A DNA stretch of 64,000 nucleotides from Posidoniimonas corsicana (GCF_007859765.1 NZ_SIHJ01000001.1:3141156-3205155); one strand, 5' to 3'; shown: positions 1-9,619, counted from the first letter of the stretch. Program-made: numbers and translations. Notes: generated by a model not told the origin, from the letters alone.

Positions 1-133
1 CCCGCGGGAACGCGCCCGGATGCTCGACGTACAGCTTCTCGCCGCAGGCCGGGCAGGCCGGCATGCCGGGCTCGACAGCGACTCTGCATGCGGGGCAGCG
101 TGGCGGTTCGGTGTCGGTGGGCTGGCTCGCCAT
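1..133 (-). CDS. Zinc-ribbon protein, N-terminal fragment
   Basis: This reading frame starts at an ATG (complement of 131-133) and runs off the left edge, so only about 44 residues are visible. Two CPAC motifs about a dozen residues apart form a zinc-ribbon-like pair near the N terminus. No function can be assigned from the fragment. The gene is divergent from hemG across a 150-bp gap and may share a control region with it. Confidence 0.5.
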   Translation of the reverse strand, partial: MASQPTDTEPPRCPACRVAVEPGMPACPACGEKLYVEHPGAFPR

Positions 134-283
134 GTGGCGCCTCGCACAGGCTGAGTAGGAACGATCGGCTAACATCCAGATACTAGCGCCCTCCGCACGA
201 CCGACAAGCCGCCGCCGCTTCTGACTCCAGCGGCCCGAGGGTATGCTGGAGGCCTCTAGCACACGCCCGCCGCCACGTGAGTA

Positions 284-1708
284 ATGCCGCCCCCCTCCCC
301 CACCCCGATACGAGTCGCGATTGTTGGCGGCGGAATCGCCGGCCTCTCCGCGGCGGTCAGGCTGGGCGAGCTTTCGCCCGCTTCGGAGGTGACGGTCTTC
401 GAGGCCCAGCCGCAGCCCGGCGGCGTGCTTCGCACCCTGCGCGACAACGGCTGGCTAATCGAGCAGTCGGCTGACAACTTCCTCACCAAGCTCCCCTACG
501 CCACTCAGCTCTGCGAGACGCTCGGCGTAGCGGACCAGCTGCTCGAGACCGACCCCGCCCGCCGCAGGGCGCTGGTGGTCAACCTCGGCCGCGTGACGCC
601 TACGCCGGAAGGGTTCCTGCTGATGTCCGCGCGGACGATCGTGCCGATCCTGCGGACGCCGCTGCTGAGCTGGCGGGGCCGACTGCGGCTGCTCTGCGAG
701 CCGTTTGTTCCCCGCAAACGGGACGACTCGGACGAGAGCGTCGCGTCGTTCGCTCGTCGACGCGTCGGGGAGGAAGCATTCCAGAGGCTGGTGCAGCCGC
801 TCCTGGCCGGCATCTACACGGCCGACCCCGAGAAGCTCAGCATGCAGGCCACCATGCCGCAGTTCGTCGAGCAGGAACGCGAGCACGGCAGCCTGTTCCT
901 GGCCGCGCGGCGGCAAGAGAACAGAGTGCGCGGCGAGAGCGGCGCACGGTACTCGCAGTTCGTCGCGCCGCGTGAGGGCATGCAATCGATTGTCGACGCC
1001 GCCGTGCGGCGTCTGCCCGCCGGCGCCGTGAGGGTGGCGGCGGAGGTCCGCGCCATCCAGAAGACCGCCCGCGGTTGGCGGGTCGAGGCGCCCGACGCCG
1101 ATCCCCATGAGTTTGATGGCGTGATTGTCGCCACCCCGTCGTACGCGGCGGCGGCGCTGCTCACCGGGGTCGACCCCGACTTGAGCAGCCTCTTGGACCA
1201 GATCCCCTACGCCGGCTCGTCGATCGTCTGCTTGGGCGTCAGGGAAGACCAGCTGCCGAGCCTGCCCACCGGGTTCGGATTTGTGGTCCCAGCCGCCGAG
1301 GGCCGGAGGATCATCGCCGCCAGTTTCTCGAGTCTGAAGTTCCCCGACCGCACCCCCAGCGGGCGGCTGCTGATCCGAGTGTTCGTGGGCGGCGCGCTGC
1401 AGCCGGAACTCGCCGAGTTGCCCGATGCCGATCTCGAGCGATTAGCTCTCGAGGAACTCCGTGAGCTGTGTGGCCTGACCGGTGAACCCGAGCGGGTCGT
1501 CATCGCCCGCTGGCCGCGTCGGATGCCGCAGTACCACCTGGGTCACAACGCCCTGGTCGACGAGATCTTTGCGCTCGCCGACCGTCACCCAGGCTTGGGG
1601 CTGGCCGGGGCGGCGTACCGCGGCGTTGGCGTGCCGCAGTGCGTTCACAGCGGTCAGCAAGCGGCCGATCGGGTCCACGCGCGGCTGACCGGCGAAGCCG
1701 GCACATGA
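284..1708 (+). CDS. hemG: Protoporphyrinogen/coproporphyrinogen oxidase (HemG/HemY type)
   Basis: An FAD-dependent oxidase of heme biosynthesis, 474 residues, the usual size for the HemY-type family. The N terminus has the Rossmann dinucleotide fold: a hydrophobic strand and GGGIAG at about residues 15-20, followed by the acidic end of strand 2 (TVFEA) and the GG motif (QPGGVLRT) typical of amine-oxidase-like flavoproteins. The C terminus has a second FAD-contacting segment (LAGAAYRGVGVPQC). The family oxidises a porphyrinogen to porphyrin using oxygen. Whether this member prefers protoporphyrinogen IX or coproporphyrinogen III cannot be told from sequence alone. The ATG at 284 puts the FAD motif close to the N terminus as expected. 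The gene stands alone and ends in a terminator hairpin shared with the convergent gene. Confidence 0.87.
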   Translation: MPPPSPTPIRVAIVGGGIAGLSAAVRLGELSPASEVTVFEAQPQPGGVLRTLRDNGWLIEQSADNFLTKLPYATQLCETLGVADQLLETDPARRRALVVNLGRVTPTPEGFLLMSARTIVPILRTPLLSWRGRLRLLCEPFVPRKRDDSDESVASFARRRVGEEAFQRLVQPLLAGIYTADPEKLSMQATMPQFVEQEREHGSLFLAARRQENRVRGESGARYSQFVAPREGMQSIVDAAVRRLPAGAVRVAAEVRAIQKTARGWRVEAPDADPHEFDGVIVATPSYAAAALLTGVDPDLSSLLDQIPYAGSSIVCLGVREDQLPSLPTGFGFVVPAAEGRRIIAASFSSLKFPDRTPSGRLLIRVFVGGALQPELAELPDADLERLALEELRELCGLTGEPERVVIARWPRRMPQYHLGHNALVDEIFALADRHPGLGLAGAAYRGVGVPQCVHSGQQAADRVHARLTGEAGT

Positions 1709-1710
1709 AA

Positions 1711-1742
1711 AAAGCCGCCGGGGGGCGTACCCCCGACGGCTT
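1711..1742. terminator. Bidirectional intrinsic terminator
   Basis: An inverted repeat lies directly after the hemG stop codon. Arm AAGCCG pairs with CGGCTT, and after one mismatch CGGGGG pairs with CCCCCG across a 5-nt loop. An A-run lies on the left and TT on the right, so it can act in both directions between two convergent genes. Confidence 0.75.
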
Positions 1743-1772
1743 GGATTCAATTGGTGCATCTGCGGTGAGCGA

Positions 1773-3290
1773 CTACCGCTGAGCGGTCCGCATCACGGCC
1801 AAGCTCTGCTGAGCCGAGGCCTGCAGGTTCACAAAGCTCAGGTCGTTGGTGCTCAGGCGGGAGAACGGCACGGTGCTGGTGCGGCCGTTCGACTTGAGCA
1901 GCTTAACCGCGCCGTCAGCGACGCTCACCAGGCGACCGCGGGTGCGGTACAGGCCGGTGTTGTCGACCCACGTCCGCATCTCGGGGCTGTTGAGTCCGCC
2001 AGGCTGACGGAGGATCGGCTCGGCCTTGCTGAACAGGTCATCGCCGAACAGGTCATCGAGGCCGCCCGAGTCGTCGTCCGCAGGCGTCTCCTCGTCGGCG
2101 GGGGCTTCCTCATCGCCGAACAGGCCGCCAATGTCCTCGTCGGCCGGTTCTTCCATGGCGGGCTCTTCGCCGAATAGGTCGTCGGCGGGCGCCTCTTCGG
2201 CCATCGGCTCTTCGTCGGCCGGGGCGGAGAAGAAGTCGTCCAGCGAGCCTTCCTCCTCGACGGCCGGCTCCTCTTCCATAGCGGGCTCATCGCCGAACAG
2301 ATCGTCGGCGGGCGCCTCTTCGGCCATCGGCTCTTCGTCGGCCGGGGCGGAGAAGAAGTCGTCCAGCGAGCCTTCCTCTTCGACGGCCGGCTCTTCTTCC
2401 ATAGCGGGCTCATCGCCGAACAGATCGTCGGCGGGCGCCTCTTCGGCCATTGGCTCTTCCTCGGCCGGGGCGGAGAAGAAGTCGTCCAGCGAGCCCTCCT
2501 CCTCGACGGCCGGCTCTTCTTCCATGGCGGGCTCATCGCCGAACAGGTCGTCGGCGGGGGCCTCTTCAACCATCGGCTCTTCCTCAACGGCCGGTTCGTC
2601 ACCGAACAGGTCATCGGCGGCGGCTTCGTCAGCAGGCGCCGGGTCGCCGAACAGGTCGTCGGTCGGGATCGCCTCTTCGGCAGCGGGCTCGCCGAACAAG
2701 TCATCGGCCGGCGGCTCATCGGTCATGGGCTCTTCTTCCATGGAAGGCTCGTCGCCGAACAGGTCGTCCATCGGCTCTTCCACGACCTCGGGCATCGGCT
2801 CCTCAACCGGCTCGTCGTCGATGACGGGCAGCGGCGGGACGTCGTCCTCGGCCTCGATGGCCGGGGGCGGCGTGACCGGCGCGGGCTGCGGAACGATCTC
2901 GACCGCGGTAGCCGCGGGCTCCGGGTCGGCGGGGTTGGGCGCCGGCGCGTCGGCCGGGCTCGGCTCGACCTCGGCGGACGACCAGTCCTGCTCGGGCTTG
3001 AAGGTCGCGGCCGGCGTGGGCTCGGGGGCGGTCGGCTCAGCGGCCGGCTCACTCACCACCACCTCTTCAGACGCCACCGAAGCGCACCCGCAGTCGGACT
3101 CAACCGGCGCGCTCTCGACCACGACTTCGCAGCACGATGGCGCGACCACCTCGCAGCACTCCACCGTTGCGGGCTCGCAGCAGGGAGCCGGCGTGCGACA
3201 ACCACGCAGCAACCATCCGGCTGTGGCATAGTCAATCGAGAGGCTGATGGTCAGCACAAAGACCAGCAGCACATTCAAGCACTTACGCAT
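1773..3290 (-). CDS. Secreted acidic tandem-repeat protein with C-terminal SHD1-like domain
   Basis: A 505-residue protein. It begins with a signal peptide (MRKCLNVLLVFVLTISLSI, then AGW) and a Cys-rich segment of repeated CCE motifs. Residues from about 90 to 410 are Pro/Glu/Asp-rich low-complexity sequence with many copies of DDLFGDE. At about residues 210-390 there are three complete and one partial copies of a 41-residue unit (123 bp) that also contains GSLDDFFSAPA. The last 75 residues resemble the SHD1 (SLA1 homology 1) domain: a conserved WVDNTG start, then a beta-rich stretch and the VPFSRLS motif. SHD1 domains are common in planctomycete exported proteins, but their role there is unclear. 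Function is unknown; an extracytoplasmic scaffold or binding protein is a guess. Confidence 0.75.
   Translation of the reverse strand: MRKCLNVLLVFVLTISLSIDYATAGWLLRGCRTPAPCCEPATVECCEVVAPSCCEVVVESAPVESDCGCASVASEEVVVSEPAAEPTAPEPTPAATFKPEQDWSSAEVEPSPADAPAPNPADPEPAATAVEIVPQPAPVTPPPAIEAEDDVPPLPVIDDEPVEEPMPEVVEEPMDDLFGDEPSMEEEPMTDEPPADDLFGEPAAEEAIPTDDLFGDPAPADEAAADDLFGDEPAVEEEPMVEEAPADDLFGDEPAMEEEPAVEEEGSLDDFFSAPAEEEPMAEEAPADDLFGDEPAMEEEPAVEEEGSLDDFFSAPADEEPMAEEAPADDLFGDEPAMEEEPAVEEEGSLDDFFSAPADEEPMAEEAPADDLFGEEPAMEEPADEDIGGLFGDEEAPADEETPADDDSGGLDDLFGDDLFSKAEPILRQPGGLNSPEMRTWVDNTGLYRTRGRLVSVADGAVKLLKSNGRTSTVPFSRLSTNDLSFVNLQASAQQSLAVMRTAQR
2160..2580 (-). repeat. Three and a half tandem copies of a 123-bp coding repeat
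   Basis: The same 123-bp unit recurs at 2187, 2310 and 2433 with few base changes, including at third codon positions, and tails off at both ends. Each unit encodes 41 residues containing DDLFGDEPAMEEE and GSLDDFFSAPA. Near-identity at the DNA level indicates recent duplication or ongoing homogenisation. Confidence 0.85.
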
Positions 3291-3362
3291 GGGAAGGGAA
3301 TCTCCGGATGGCGGTTCAAGCGAGGCGTTCGAGGGGCGGATACGGTTTATCCGATTCCCCTC

Positions 3363-3391
3363 ATCCTAGTCGCCGCAGTTGGCCTAGGCAA
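3363..3391 (-). promoter_or_regulatory. Possible sigma-70 promoter for the SHD1-like gene
   Basis: Reading leftwards, TTGCCT (3391-3386) and TAGGAT (3368-3363) are separated by 17 bp. Each box matches the consensus at four of six bases. It lies about 70 bp upstream of the start codon at 3290. Confidence 0.35.
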
Positions 3392-3500
3392 CGAACTCCG
3401 CACCCCCGCCAGCGGCCATCAGGCCTGCCGCGGCCCCTTTTCCATCACGACCGCTGGCCTCCGGACAACCAGCGCAACCGCTCCCCCCGCGCGTGCCGGG

Positions 3501-4328
3501 CTAGATGCTCAGCACGGGGAACTGAACGGCGTATCGCCGCATCAGGATCTCCTCGGTGCGACCGGTCAGCTCGCGGACGAGCTCGGCCTCGCGGGCGTGC
3601 TGGGTGCGTGCGCTCTCCAGCGACCGCTGGGCCTCCTCGCCGGCGCCGCCGGCGCCGCCGGCCACCCGGCCCTCCCAGACTTCCGAGGCCTGACGGTACA
3701 GTTCGCCGCCCGATCGGTACCACTTGGCGATGCGGTGACCTGCATCAACGGCCTGCTGATCCACCTCGCTGTCGTCCACCGCTTCGATCGCCCTGGCGCC
3801 GTAGTCGAAGGCCCGTTGGCGGATGCTGAACACGGCCGAGGCCGTGGCGGCCTCGAGACCGGGCTCCACGCCGTCGTGCAGCTCGGTCACCTCGGTGGCG
3901 ATCTGCCGCAGCCGCGTCCAGTACGCCAGGGTCGCCTCGCGGACCGAGGGGGCGCCATCCTCGCCCTCGATGGCCGGCTGCTGGTCGTCCGCCGCCGGGC
4001 CGTTCACGCCTTGCTGGATCACGGAAACCTCGGACCGCAGCACCTCCAGTTCGGACTGGAGCTCAGCGGCGCGCTGCTCGGCGACGAAGCCGGCCTCGCC
4101 TTCCGCCTCCTCGGCCTGGGGCGCGTCGGGCCGCCAGTCCTCGGGGATGTGCTCGATGAGCTTGGTCTCGTCGAGCGCGGTGTACGCGATGTGCTCGACG
4201 TCCACGCCGACGTAGCGGGCGCCCAGCCAGGCGCCGAGGCCGGCGACTAGCACAAAGGCGATGAGTTGAAACGCGGCGCCACCGGTCCGCCGCTGACGGC
4301 GCCCGGTGCGGCTAGCTTGCCCGAACAT
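3501..4328 (-). CDS. Membrane-anchored coiled-coil protein, unknown function
   Basis: A 275-residue protein with a basic N terminus (Arg-rich to about residue 15), one hydrophobic segment at about residues 19-40 that should act as a membrane anchor, and a long, mostly helical remainder rich in Ala, Glu and Gln. I see no catalytic motif or metal site. It lies between typA and the SHD1-like gene on the same strand, 210 bp from the latter, so co-transcription is possible but not shown. The C terminus ends in a conserved-looking MRRYAVQFPVLSI. No family recognised. Confidence 0.65.
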   Translation of the reverse strand: MFGQASRTGRRQRRTGGAAFQLIAFVLVAGLGAWLGARYVGVDVEHIAYTALDETKLIEHIPEDWRPDAPQAEEAEGEAGFVAEQRAAELQSELEVLRSEVSVIQQGVNGPAADDQQPAIEGEDGAPSVREATLAYWTRLRQIATEVTELHDGVEPGLEAATASAVFSIRQRAFDYGARAIEAVDDSEVDQQAVDAGHRIAKWYRSGGELYRQASEVWEGRVAGGAGGAGEEAQRSLESARTQHAREAELVRELTGRTEEILMRRYAVQFPVLSI

Positions 4329-4479
4329 ATTGGTGTCCCCTAGCGAGCCCGGTGCCTAAAAACCCTCAAACCTCGGTGGGCTCTATCGGGAGTCTAGCTC
4401 GCGCACGACGCGAGACCGCAACCCGCGGCGCCAGATTTCCGGTCGTGCGGGTCACGCGGGATCGACCCCGCCCCGGCCG

Positions 4480-6348
4480 CTACACCTGCGCCAGGCGTCG
4501 CGACTCGCGCCGCCGGTCGGACTCCTTCAGCATCATCTTGCGGAGCCGCACGCTGGACGGGGTCACCTCGACCAGCTCGTCCTCGTCGATGTACTCCAGG
4601 CACTCCTCGAGCGACATCCGGCGGGCCGGGCGGACCTGCGAGTTGTCGTCCTTGCCGGCGGCTCGGACGTTGGTCAGCTTCTTGCCCCGCACCACGTTGA
4701 CGACCAGATCGCCCGCCTTGCAGTTCTCGCCGACCACCTGGCCCTCGTAGACCACGTCGCCCGGCTCGACGAAGAACACGCCGCGGTCGTACAACGCGTC
4801 CAGCGAGTAAGCGGTGACGGGCCCCGCCTCGCTGGCGATCAGCACGCCGTTGGCGCGGTCCGGCAGCTCGCCACGCGACGGCTCGAACCCGATGACCGTG
4901 TGGTGCATGATCGCGTTGCCCGCGGTCGCGGTGAGCACGCGGCTCCGCAGCCCGATCAGCGACCGGGCGGGGATGGAGAACTCCATGTGGGTGAAACCGG
5001 ACGCGCCCGACTTGCGGCCCATCTTCAGCATCTGGGCGCGGCGGTCGCCCAGCAGCGCCATGACCGCGTTGGAGTGGTCGTCGGGCACGTCGATCACGAG
5101 CTGCTCGATGGGTTCGAGCCGCTCGCCGTCTTCCTCTTTGAGCACCACCTGCGGCTTGCCGACGCAGAGCTCGAACCCCTCGCGACGCAGGTTCTCGATC
5201 AGGATGCCCAGGTGCATCAGGCCGCGGCCCGACACCCGGAATTGCTCCATCGTGTCGCCGGTCTCGACCCGCAGTGCGACGTTCGACCGCAGCTCCTTCT
5301 CCAGGCGTTCCTTGAGCTGGCGGCTGGTGAGGTACTTGCCCTCGCGGCCCGAGAGCGGGCCGTCGTTCACACGGAAGGTCATGTGCAGGGTGGGCACGTC
5401 GATCTCAACGCCGGGCAGCGCCTCGGGGTTGTCGAGGTCGCAGACGGTGTCGCCGATGTTGACCGGGTCCAGTCCGACCACGGCGCACAGGTCGCCCGCC
5501 CCAACGGCCTGGGTCTCCTTGCGGTCGAGGCCGTCGAACGTAAACAACTGCCCGATCTGCTGCCTGGTCACCTCGCCGTCCCGCTCGACAACGCTCACCT
5601 TCTGCCGGTTGCCGAGCGTGCCGCGGCTCACCCGGCCGATCCCGATCCGGCCAACGAACTCGGAGAAGTCGATCGTGGTGACCAGCATCTGAGCCGGCCC
5701 CTCCTGGTCGACCTCCGGCGGGGGGACGCGGTGGACGATGGTCTCGAGCAGCGGCCGCATGTCGCCGGTCCGGTCGTCCAGGTCGAGCGACGCCCAGCCC
5801 TGCCGCGCCGACGCGTACACCGTGGCGAAGTCCAGCGCGTCGTCGTCGGCGCCCAGGTCGACCAGCAGGTCGAACACCTCGCTCACGACCTCGTCCGGGC
5901 GGGAGTCCGGGCGGTCCACCTTGTTGACCACCACGATCGGACGGAGCCCCAGGCCGAGCGCCTTCTGCAGCACGAACCGCGTCTGCGGCATCGGCCCCTC
6001 GAACGCGTCCACCACCAGCAGCACCCCGTCGGCCATGGTGAGCACCCGCTCGACCTCGCCGCCGAAGTCGGCGTGGCCCGGGGTGTCGATGAGGTTGAAC
6101 CGGTACCGGTCGCCCTTGAGGTCCTGGTACTCGACTGCGCAGTTCTTGCTGAAGATGGTGATGCCGCGTTCGCGCTCCAGGTCGTTGGAGTCGAACACCA
6201 GCCCGTGCTGGCCGCCGGCCAGCTTGTCCAGCTGCTCCTGGCGGTAGCGGCCGGATTGGTAGAGCAGCTTGTCGACGAGCGAGGTCTTGCCGTGGTCAAC
6301 GTGGGCGATAATCGCGACGTTCCGCAACGAGGCGGGCTGGGAGTCCAT
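4480..6348 (-). CDS. typA: Translational GTPase TypA/BipA
   Basis: A 622-residue ribosome-associated GTPase of the elongation-factor superfamily. The G1 loop is AHVDHGKT at residues 15-22, G2 is the switch I region ending RGITI, G3 is DTPGHADFG and G4 is NKVDR. An EF-Tu-like domain II, an EF-G-like domain III ([11 protein letters not shown]), domain V and the TypA-specific C-terminal region ([16 protein letters not shown], ending in a basic tail) follow in the normal order. The length is close to the family norm of just over 600. The family acts in 50S subunit maturation and stress or cold adaptation. It is divergent from the PAS/GAF signalling gene. Confidence 0.96.
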   Translation of the reverse strand: MDSQPASLRNVAIIAHVDHGKTSLVDKLLYQSGRYRQEQLDKLAGGQHGLVFDSNDLERERGITIFSKNCAVEYQDLKGDRYRFNLIDTPGHADFGGEVERVLTMADGVLLVVDAFEGPMPQTRFVLQKALGLGLRPIVVVNKVDRPDSRPDEVVSEVFDLLVDLGADDDALDFATVYASARQGWASLDLDDRTGDMRPLLETIVHRVPPPEVDQEGPAQMLVTTIDFSEFVGRIGIGRVSRGTLGNRQKVSVVERDGEVTRQQIGQLFTFDGLDRKETQAVGAGDLCAVVGLDPVNIGDTVCDLDNPEALPGVEIDVPTLHMTFRVNDGPLSGREGKYLTSRQLKERLEKELRSNVALRVETGDTMEQFRVSGRGLMHLGILIENLRREGFELCVGKPQVVLKEEDGERLEPIEQLVIDVPDDHSNAVMALLGDRRAQMLKMGRKSGASGFTHMEFSIPARSLIGLRSRVLTATAGNAIMHHTVIGFEPSRGELPDRANGVLIASEAGPVTAYSLDALYDRGVFFVEPGDVVYEGQVVGENCKAGDLVVNVVRGKKLTNVRAAGKDDNSQVRPARRMSLEECLEYIDEDELVEVTPSSVRLRKMMLKESDRRRESRRLAQV

Positions 6349-6534
6349 TCGGGAGGGCTTCTGGGGATCGGGTGGGGGTGGTCTAGCGGCGGGGACGCTC
6401 TGTAGGGTTGGGGGCGTTCGCAGCGGCCGGCGGGGGGAGAAATTCCAGGCCGCTGTTGCCCCCCGGGTGGATCGTGTCGGCGGCGGGGCCGATGAATCTT
6501 AGGGAAGAAGGATGGCCTGCGTGGGCCGTTCTTC

Positions 6535-6563
6535 TTGTGAGCCCTAGCAGGGACCCCTATAAT
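6535..6563 (+). promoter_or_regulatory. Strong sigma-70 promoter
   Basis: TTGTGA (6535-6540) and a perfect TATAAT (6558-6563) are separated by exactly 17 bp. Transcription would start near 6570, which places the upstream in-frame ATG codons at 6408 and 6492 outside the transcript and supports the GTG at 6684 as start. The rest of 6349-6683 between typA and this gene holds nothing else I recognise. Confidence 0.7.
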
Positions 6564-6683
6564 TCAGACGCGGGGCGGATCGCACGGTCCGTCGAGATTG
6601 TACCCCTCAGACCACGCGGCGCCAGTTCCGCTGTTGCGGCGCCGCTGCCCACAGGCCCTTCCCCCCTCCCACAGGTCGCGGCG

Positions 6684-8426
6684 GTGACGGATCCCAACGG
6701 GTCAGACAGTCCTCAGCCCTCCCACCCCCGCGTGCTCTGCTTGGGGGCTACCGAACGCTCCGCCGCCGACCTCCGCGAGGCGCTATCGTCGCCGGGCCTG
6801 GAGATTGTGAACGTCTCGACCCCGGTCCGCGCGCTAGCCCAGCTGGCCACCGGGGGCTTCACGGCCGTCTACGCGGACACCCAGCAGTTTGCCCGGGCCC
6901 TCGACCCGGGGCGGCTGCTACAGAACGAGCGGATCCTGCAGGGCATGCCCGACGGGGTCGTGCTGCTGAACGCCAAGAACGTGGTGATCTGGGGCAACGG
7001 CAAGCTCCGCGAGTGGACCGGTCAGGAGACCGTGCTCGGCCAGAACTTCTACTCGCTGCTGGGCAACCCGGAGATCCTGGGCCCCGACTTCTGCCCCTTC
7101 CACACCGCGTTCGCCTCGGGCAAGGCGAGCGCGTCGACGCTGCAACGCGACGACAACGTCTACTTCCGGGTGCACGCGGCGCCGGTCATCGACCCCGCGA
7201 CCGGCCGCACCGAGCACCTGGTGGTCACCATCCGCGACATCTCCGACGAGATGCTCCAGCAGCAGAAGATCGCCGCCATCCACCAGGCGGGCGTCGAGCT
7301 GGCGGACCTGACGACCGACGAGGTCGCGGAGATGGACGTCGACGAGCGGATCGACCTGCTCAAGCAAAACATCCTGCACTGCACCCAGGCGGTGCTGAAC
7401 TTCGACGTGGTTGAGATCCGCATGCTCAACCAAGAGACCGGCCGGCTGCAGCCCCTGCTGGCGGTCGGCATGAAGCCGGAGGCCGAGGCCCGCGAGCTGC
7501 GCGCCGACACCAACGCCAACGGCGTGACCGGCTTCGTCGCCGCCACCGGCAAGAGCTACCTCTGCGAGGACATCCGCGAGGACCCGCTGTACATCGAGGG
7601 CGCCCAGGACGCCCGCAGCTCGCTGACCGTGCCGCTGATGCTGCACGAGCAGGTGATCGGCACGTTCAACGTGGAGAGCCCGGAAACCGCCGCGTTCTCC
7701 GAGAGCGACCGCCAGTTCCTCGAGATCTTCGCACGCGACCTGGCTGTGGCGCTCAACACGCTAGAGCTGCTGGCGGCCGAGAAGGCCACCACCGCCGCCG
7801 CCAGCGTCGAGGCCATCCACAGCGCCGTGGCTATCCCGGTCGATGAGATCCTCAACGACGCCGTGAACGTGATGGAGCGGTACATCGGGCACGAGCCGGC
7901 CGTGGCCGAGCGGCTGCACCGCATCCTCCGCAACGCCCGCGACATCAAGCAGGTGATCCAGAAGGTGGGCCAGTCGCTCGCGCCCATCGAGGCCCGCGCC
8001 GCCGGCTCGCGCACCGAGCCCCACCCGGTGCTCAGCGGCAAGCGGGTGCTGGTGGTCGACGAGGACGAGGCCGTGCGGAGCGCCGCGCACGACCTGCTCG
8101 AACGCTACCTGTGCGTGGTCGAGACCGCGCACGACGGCAACGAGGCGCTCTACATGGTCCGCAACCTCGGCGCCGGGCACGAGTACGACGCCATCCTGGC
8201 CGACATCCGCCTGCCCGACATGAGCGGCTTCGAGCTGCTCACCAAGCTGCAGGAGCACATTGACGTCGGGACCATGATCCTGATGACCGGCTTCGGCTAC
8301 GACCCGGGCCACTCGATCGTCAACGCCCGCAAGGCCGGGCTGAAGGAAGTGCTCTACAAGCCCTTCCGGCTTGACCAGCTGCTGCAGACCGTTGAGCGGG
8401 TGCTGTCCGGCGAGCCCATCAGCTGA
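6684..8426 (+). CDS. PAS-GAF-receiver signalling protein lacking a kinase ATPase domain
   Basis: With the GTG start at 6684 the product has 580 residues. Domain order: a receiver-like fold without clear phosphorylation residues (about 15-75), a PAS domain (80-190), a GAF domain (215-360), a helical HisKA-like segment (370-430), and a canonical receiver domain (453-575) with acidic residues DED at 459-461, phosphoacceptor Asp507 in LADIRLPD, and Lys559 in YKPF. No HATPase_c domain (N, G1 or G2 boxes) is present. The HisKA-like helix contains His379 but not the normal H-E/D-x-x-T-P context. The protein therefore looks like a sensor-output hub phosphorylated by another kinase. Longer starts (ATG 6408, 6492) are open, but a consensus promoter between them and 6684 argues against their use. 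Confidence 0.8.
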   Translation: MTDPNGSDSPQPSHPRVLCLGATERSAADLREALSSPGLEIVNVSTPVRALAQLATGGFTAVYADTQQFARALDPGRLLQNERILQGMPDGVVLLNAKNVVIWGNGKLREWTGQETVLGQNFYSLLGNPEILGPDFCPFHTAFASGKASASTLQRDDNVYFRVHAAPVIDPATGRTEHLVVTIRDISDEMLQQQKIAAIHQAGVELADLTTDEVAEMDVDERIDLLKQNILHCTQAVLNFDVVEIRMLNQETGRLQPLLAVGMKPEAEARELRADTNANGVTGFVAATGKSYLCEDIREDPLYIEGAQDARSSLTVPLMLHEQVIGTFNVESPETAAFSESDRQFLEIFARDLAVALNTLELLAAEKATTAAASVEAIHSAVAIPVDEILNDAVNVMERYIGHEPAVAERLHRILRNARDIKQVIQKVGQSLAPIEARAAGSRTEPHPVLSGKRVLVVDEDEAVRSAAHDLLERYLCVVETAHDGNEALYMVRNLGAGHEYDAILADIRLPDMSGFELLTKLQEHIDVGTMILMTGFGYDPGHSIVNARKAGLKEVLYKPFRLDQLLQTVERVLSGEPIS

Positions 8427-8461
8427 TCGCCGATCGGCCCCGCCCTCCCCCGCCCCGGTTT

Positions 8462-9619
8462 ATGCCCCCGATTCCGCTGCTCGTGTTCGTCCTGCTGGCC
8501 CTCGTCGGCCACGTGGTGTTCTGGGTCGGCTTCGTGAACCGCACGCACGCCTGCGGCTGGAACCACCGCGTGGTGGACGCGCTGACGATGATCAGCGCCG
8601 TGGCGCTGGCCGGCGTGCCGCTGTGGGCGGCGTGGCTGTGGGCGGCCGGCGGCTGGCCCGCCGTGCGGCAGTCGACCGCGCTAGCGGCCTACGCGTGGGT
8701 GATGGCGCCGCTCACGGTGCTGTCGATCGTGCACCAGGTCTGGCTCCGCCTGCACCCCGAGCGGCGGACGGTATCCAAGTCGGTCACCGCCGAGCGGATC
8801 GACTTCCGTCCCGAGCTCGGCCTCGGGATCGCCAACCCCGTGCCCCGCGCGTTCTGCCGCCTGCCGGGTAACCAGGTGCTCACGCTCTCGGTCGAGCGGC
8901 TCACGCTCGGCCTGCCGCGGCTCCCGGGCGAGCTGGCCGGGCTGAAGATCGCCCTCCTGGCCGACCTGCACATGTCGGGCAGGTTCGGCATCGAGCTCTA
9001 CCAGAAGATCATCGAGCAGGCCAACGCCTGGCGCCCCGACCTGGTCATCCTGGCGGGCGACCTCGTCGAGAAGGACCACTGCACCCCGTGGGTCGCCGAC
9101 ACCTACGGCCGCCTGACGGCGCCGCTGGGCGTGCACTACGTGCTGGGCAACCACGACAAAAAGTGTGACCACGCCGCGGTACGCCGCGCGCTGGACGCCG
9201 TGGGCGCGGTCGACGTGAGCCGCCAGGCGGCGCAAGTCGAGCACAACAACCACGTGATCCAGATCGCCGGCAACGAGCTCCCCTGGTTCGGGCCGCCCGC
9301 CGAATTCACCGACCCAGGCGCCAACGCCGACCCCGACCTGCGGCTGGTGGTCGCCCACAACCCCGACCAGTTCGGCTGGGCCGTCGAGCGCGGCGCCGAC
9401 CTGATGCTCGCCGGGCACAACCACGGCGGGCAGGTCCAGTTCCCGCCGCTCGGCCCGGTGCTCACCCCCAGCCTGCACGGCACGCGGTACGCGTGCGGCA
9501 CGTTCCGCCGCGGCGACACCATCATGCACGTCACACGCGGCACCGGCTCACTGGCGCCGTTCCGCTACTTCTGCCCACCCGAGCTCACGCTGATCACGCT
9601 CGAGCAGCCTAGTTCTTAG
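8462..9619 (+). CDS. Membrane-anchored calcineurin-like metallophosphoesterase
   Basis: A 385-residue protein. The N-terminal 90 residues hold about three hydrophobic segments, so it is membrane-attached. The catalytic domain begins at about residue 155 and has the metal-binding motif series in order: ADLHMS (D-x-H), AGDLVEK (GD), LGNHDKK (GNHD), VAHNPDQ and AGHNHGGQ (GHxH). This is the arrangement of the YkuE/YaeI-like subfamily, some of whose members act on lipid A precursors or phospholipids; the substrate here is unknown. It follows the signalling gene by 35 bp on the same strand and is probably co-transcribed. The stop codon overlaps the first base of the first 106-bp palindromic repeat. 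Confidence 0.87.
   Translation: MPPIPLLVFVLLALVGHVVFWVGFVNRTHACGWNHRVVDALTMISAVALAGVPLWAAWLWAAGGWPAVRQSTALAAYAWVMAPLTVLSIVHQVWLRLHPERRTVSKSVTAERIDFRPELGLGIANPVPRAFCRLPGNQVLTLSVERLTLGLPRLPGELAGLKIALLADLHMSGRFGIELYQKIIEQANAWRPDLVILAGDLVEKDHCTPWVADTYGRLTAPLGVHYVLGNHDKKCDHAAVRRALDAVGAVDVSRQAAQVEHNNHVIQIAGNELPWFGPPAEFTDPGANADPDLRLVVAHNPDQFGWAVERGADLMLAGHNHGGQVQFPPLGPVLTPSLHGTRYACGTFRRGDTIMHVTRGTGSLAPFRYFCPPELTLITLEQPSS

Noticed and set aside
2026-3231. 401-residue Ser/Gly-rich plus-strand frame
   Set aside because: It is the complement of the acidic repeat gene; the signal peptide and SHD1-like domain on the minus strand show which strand codes.
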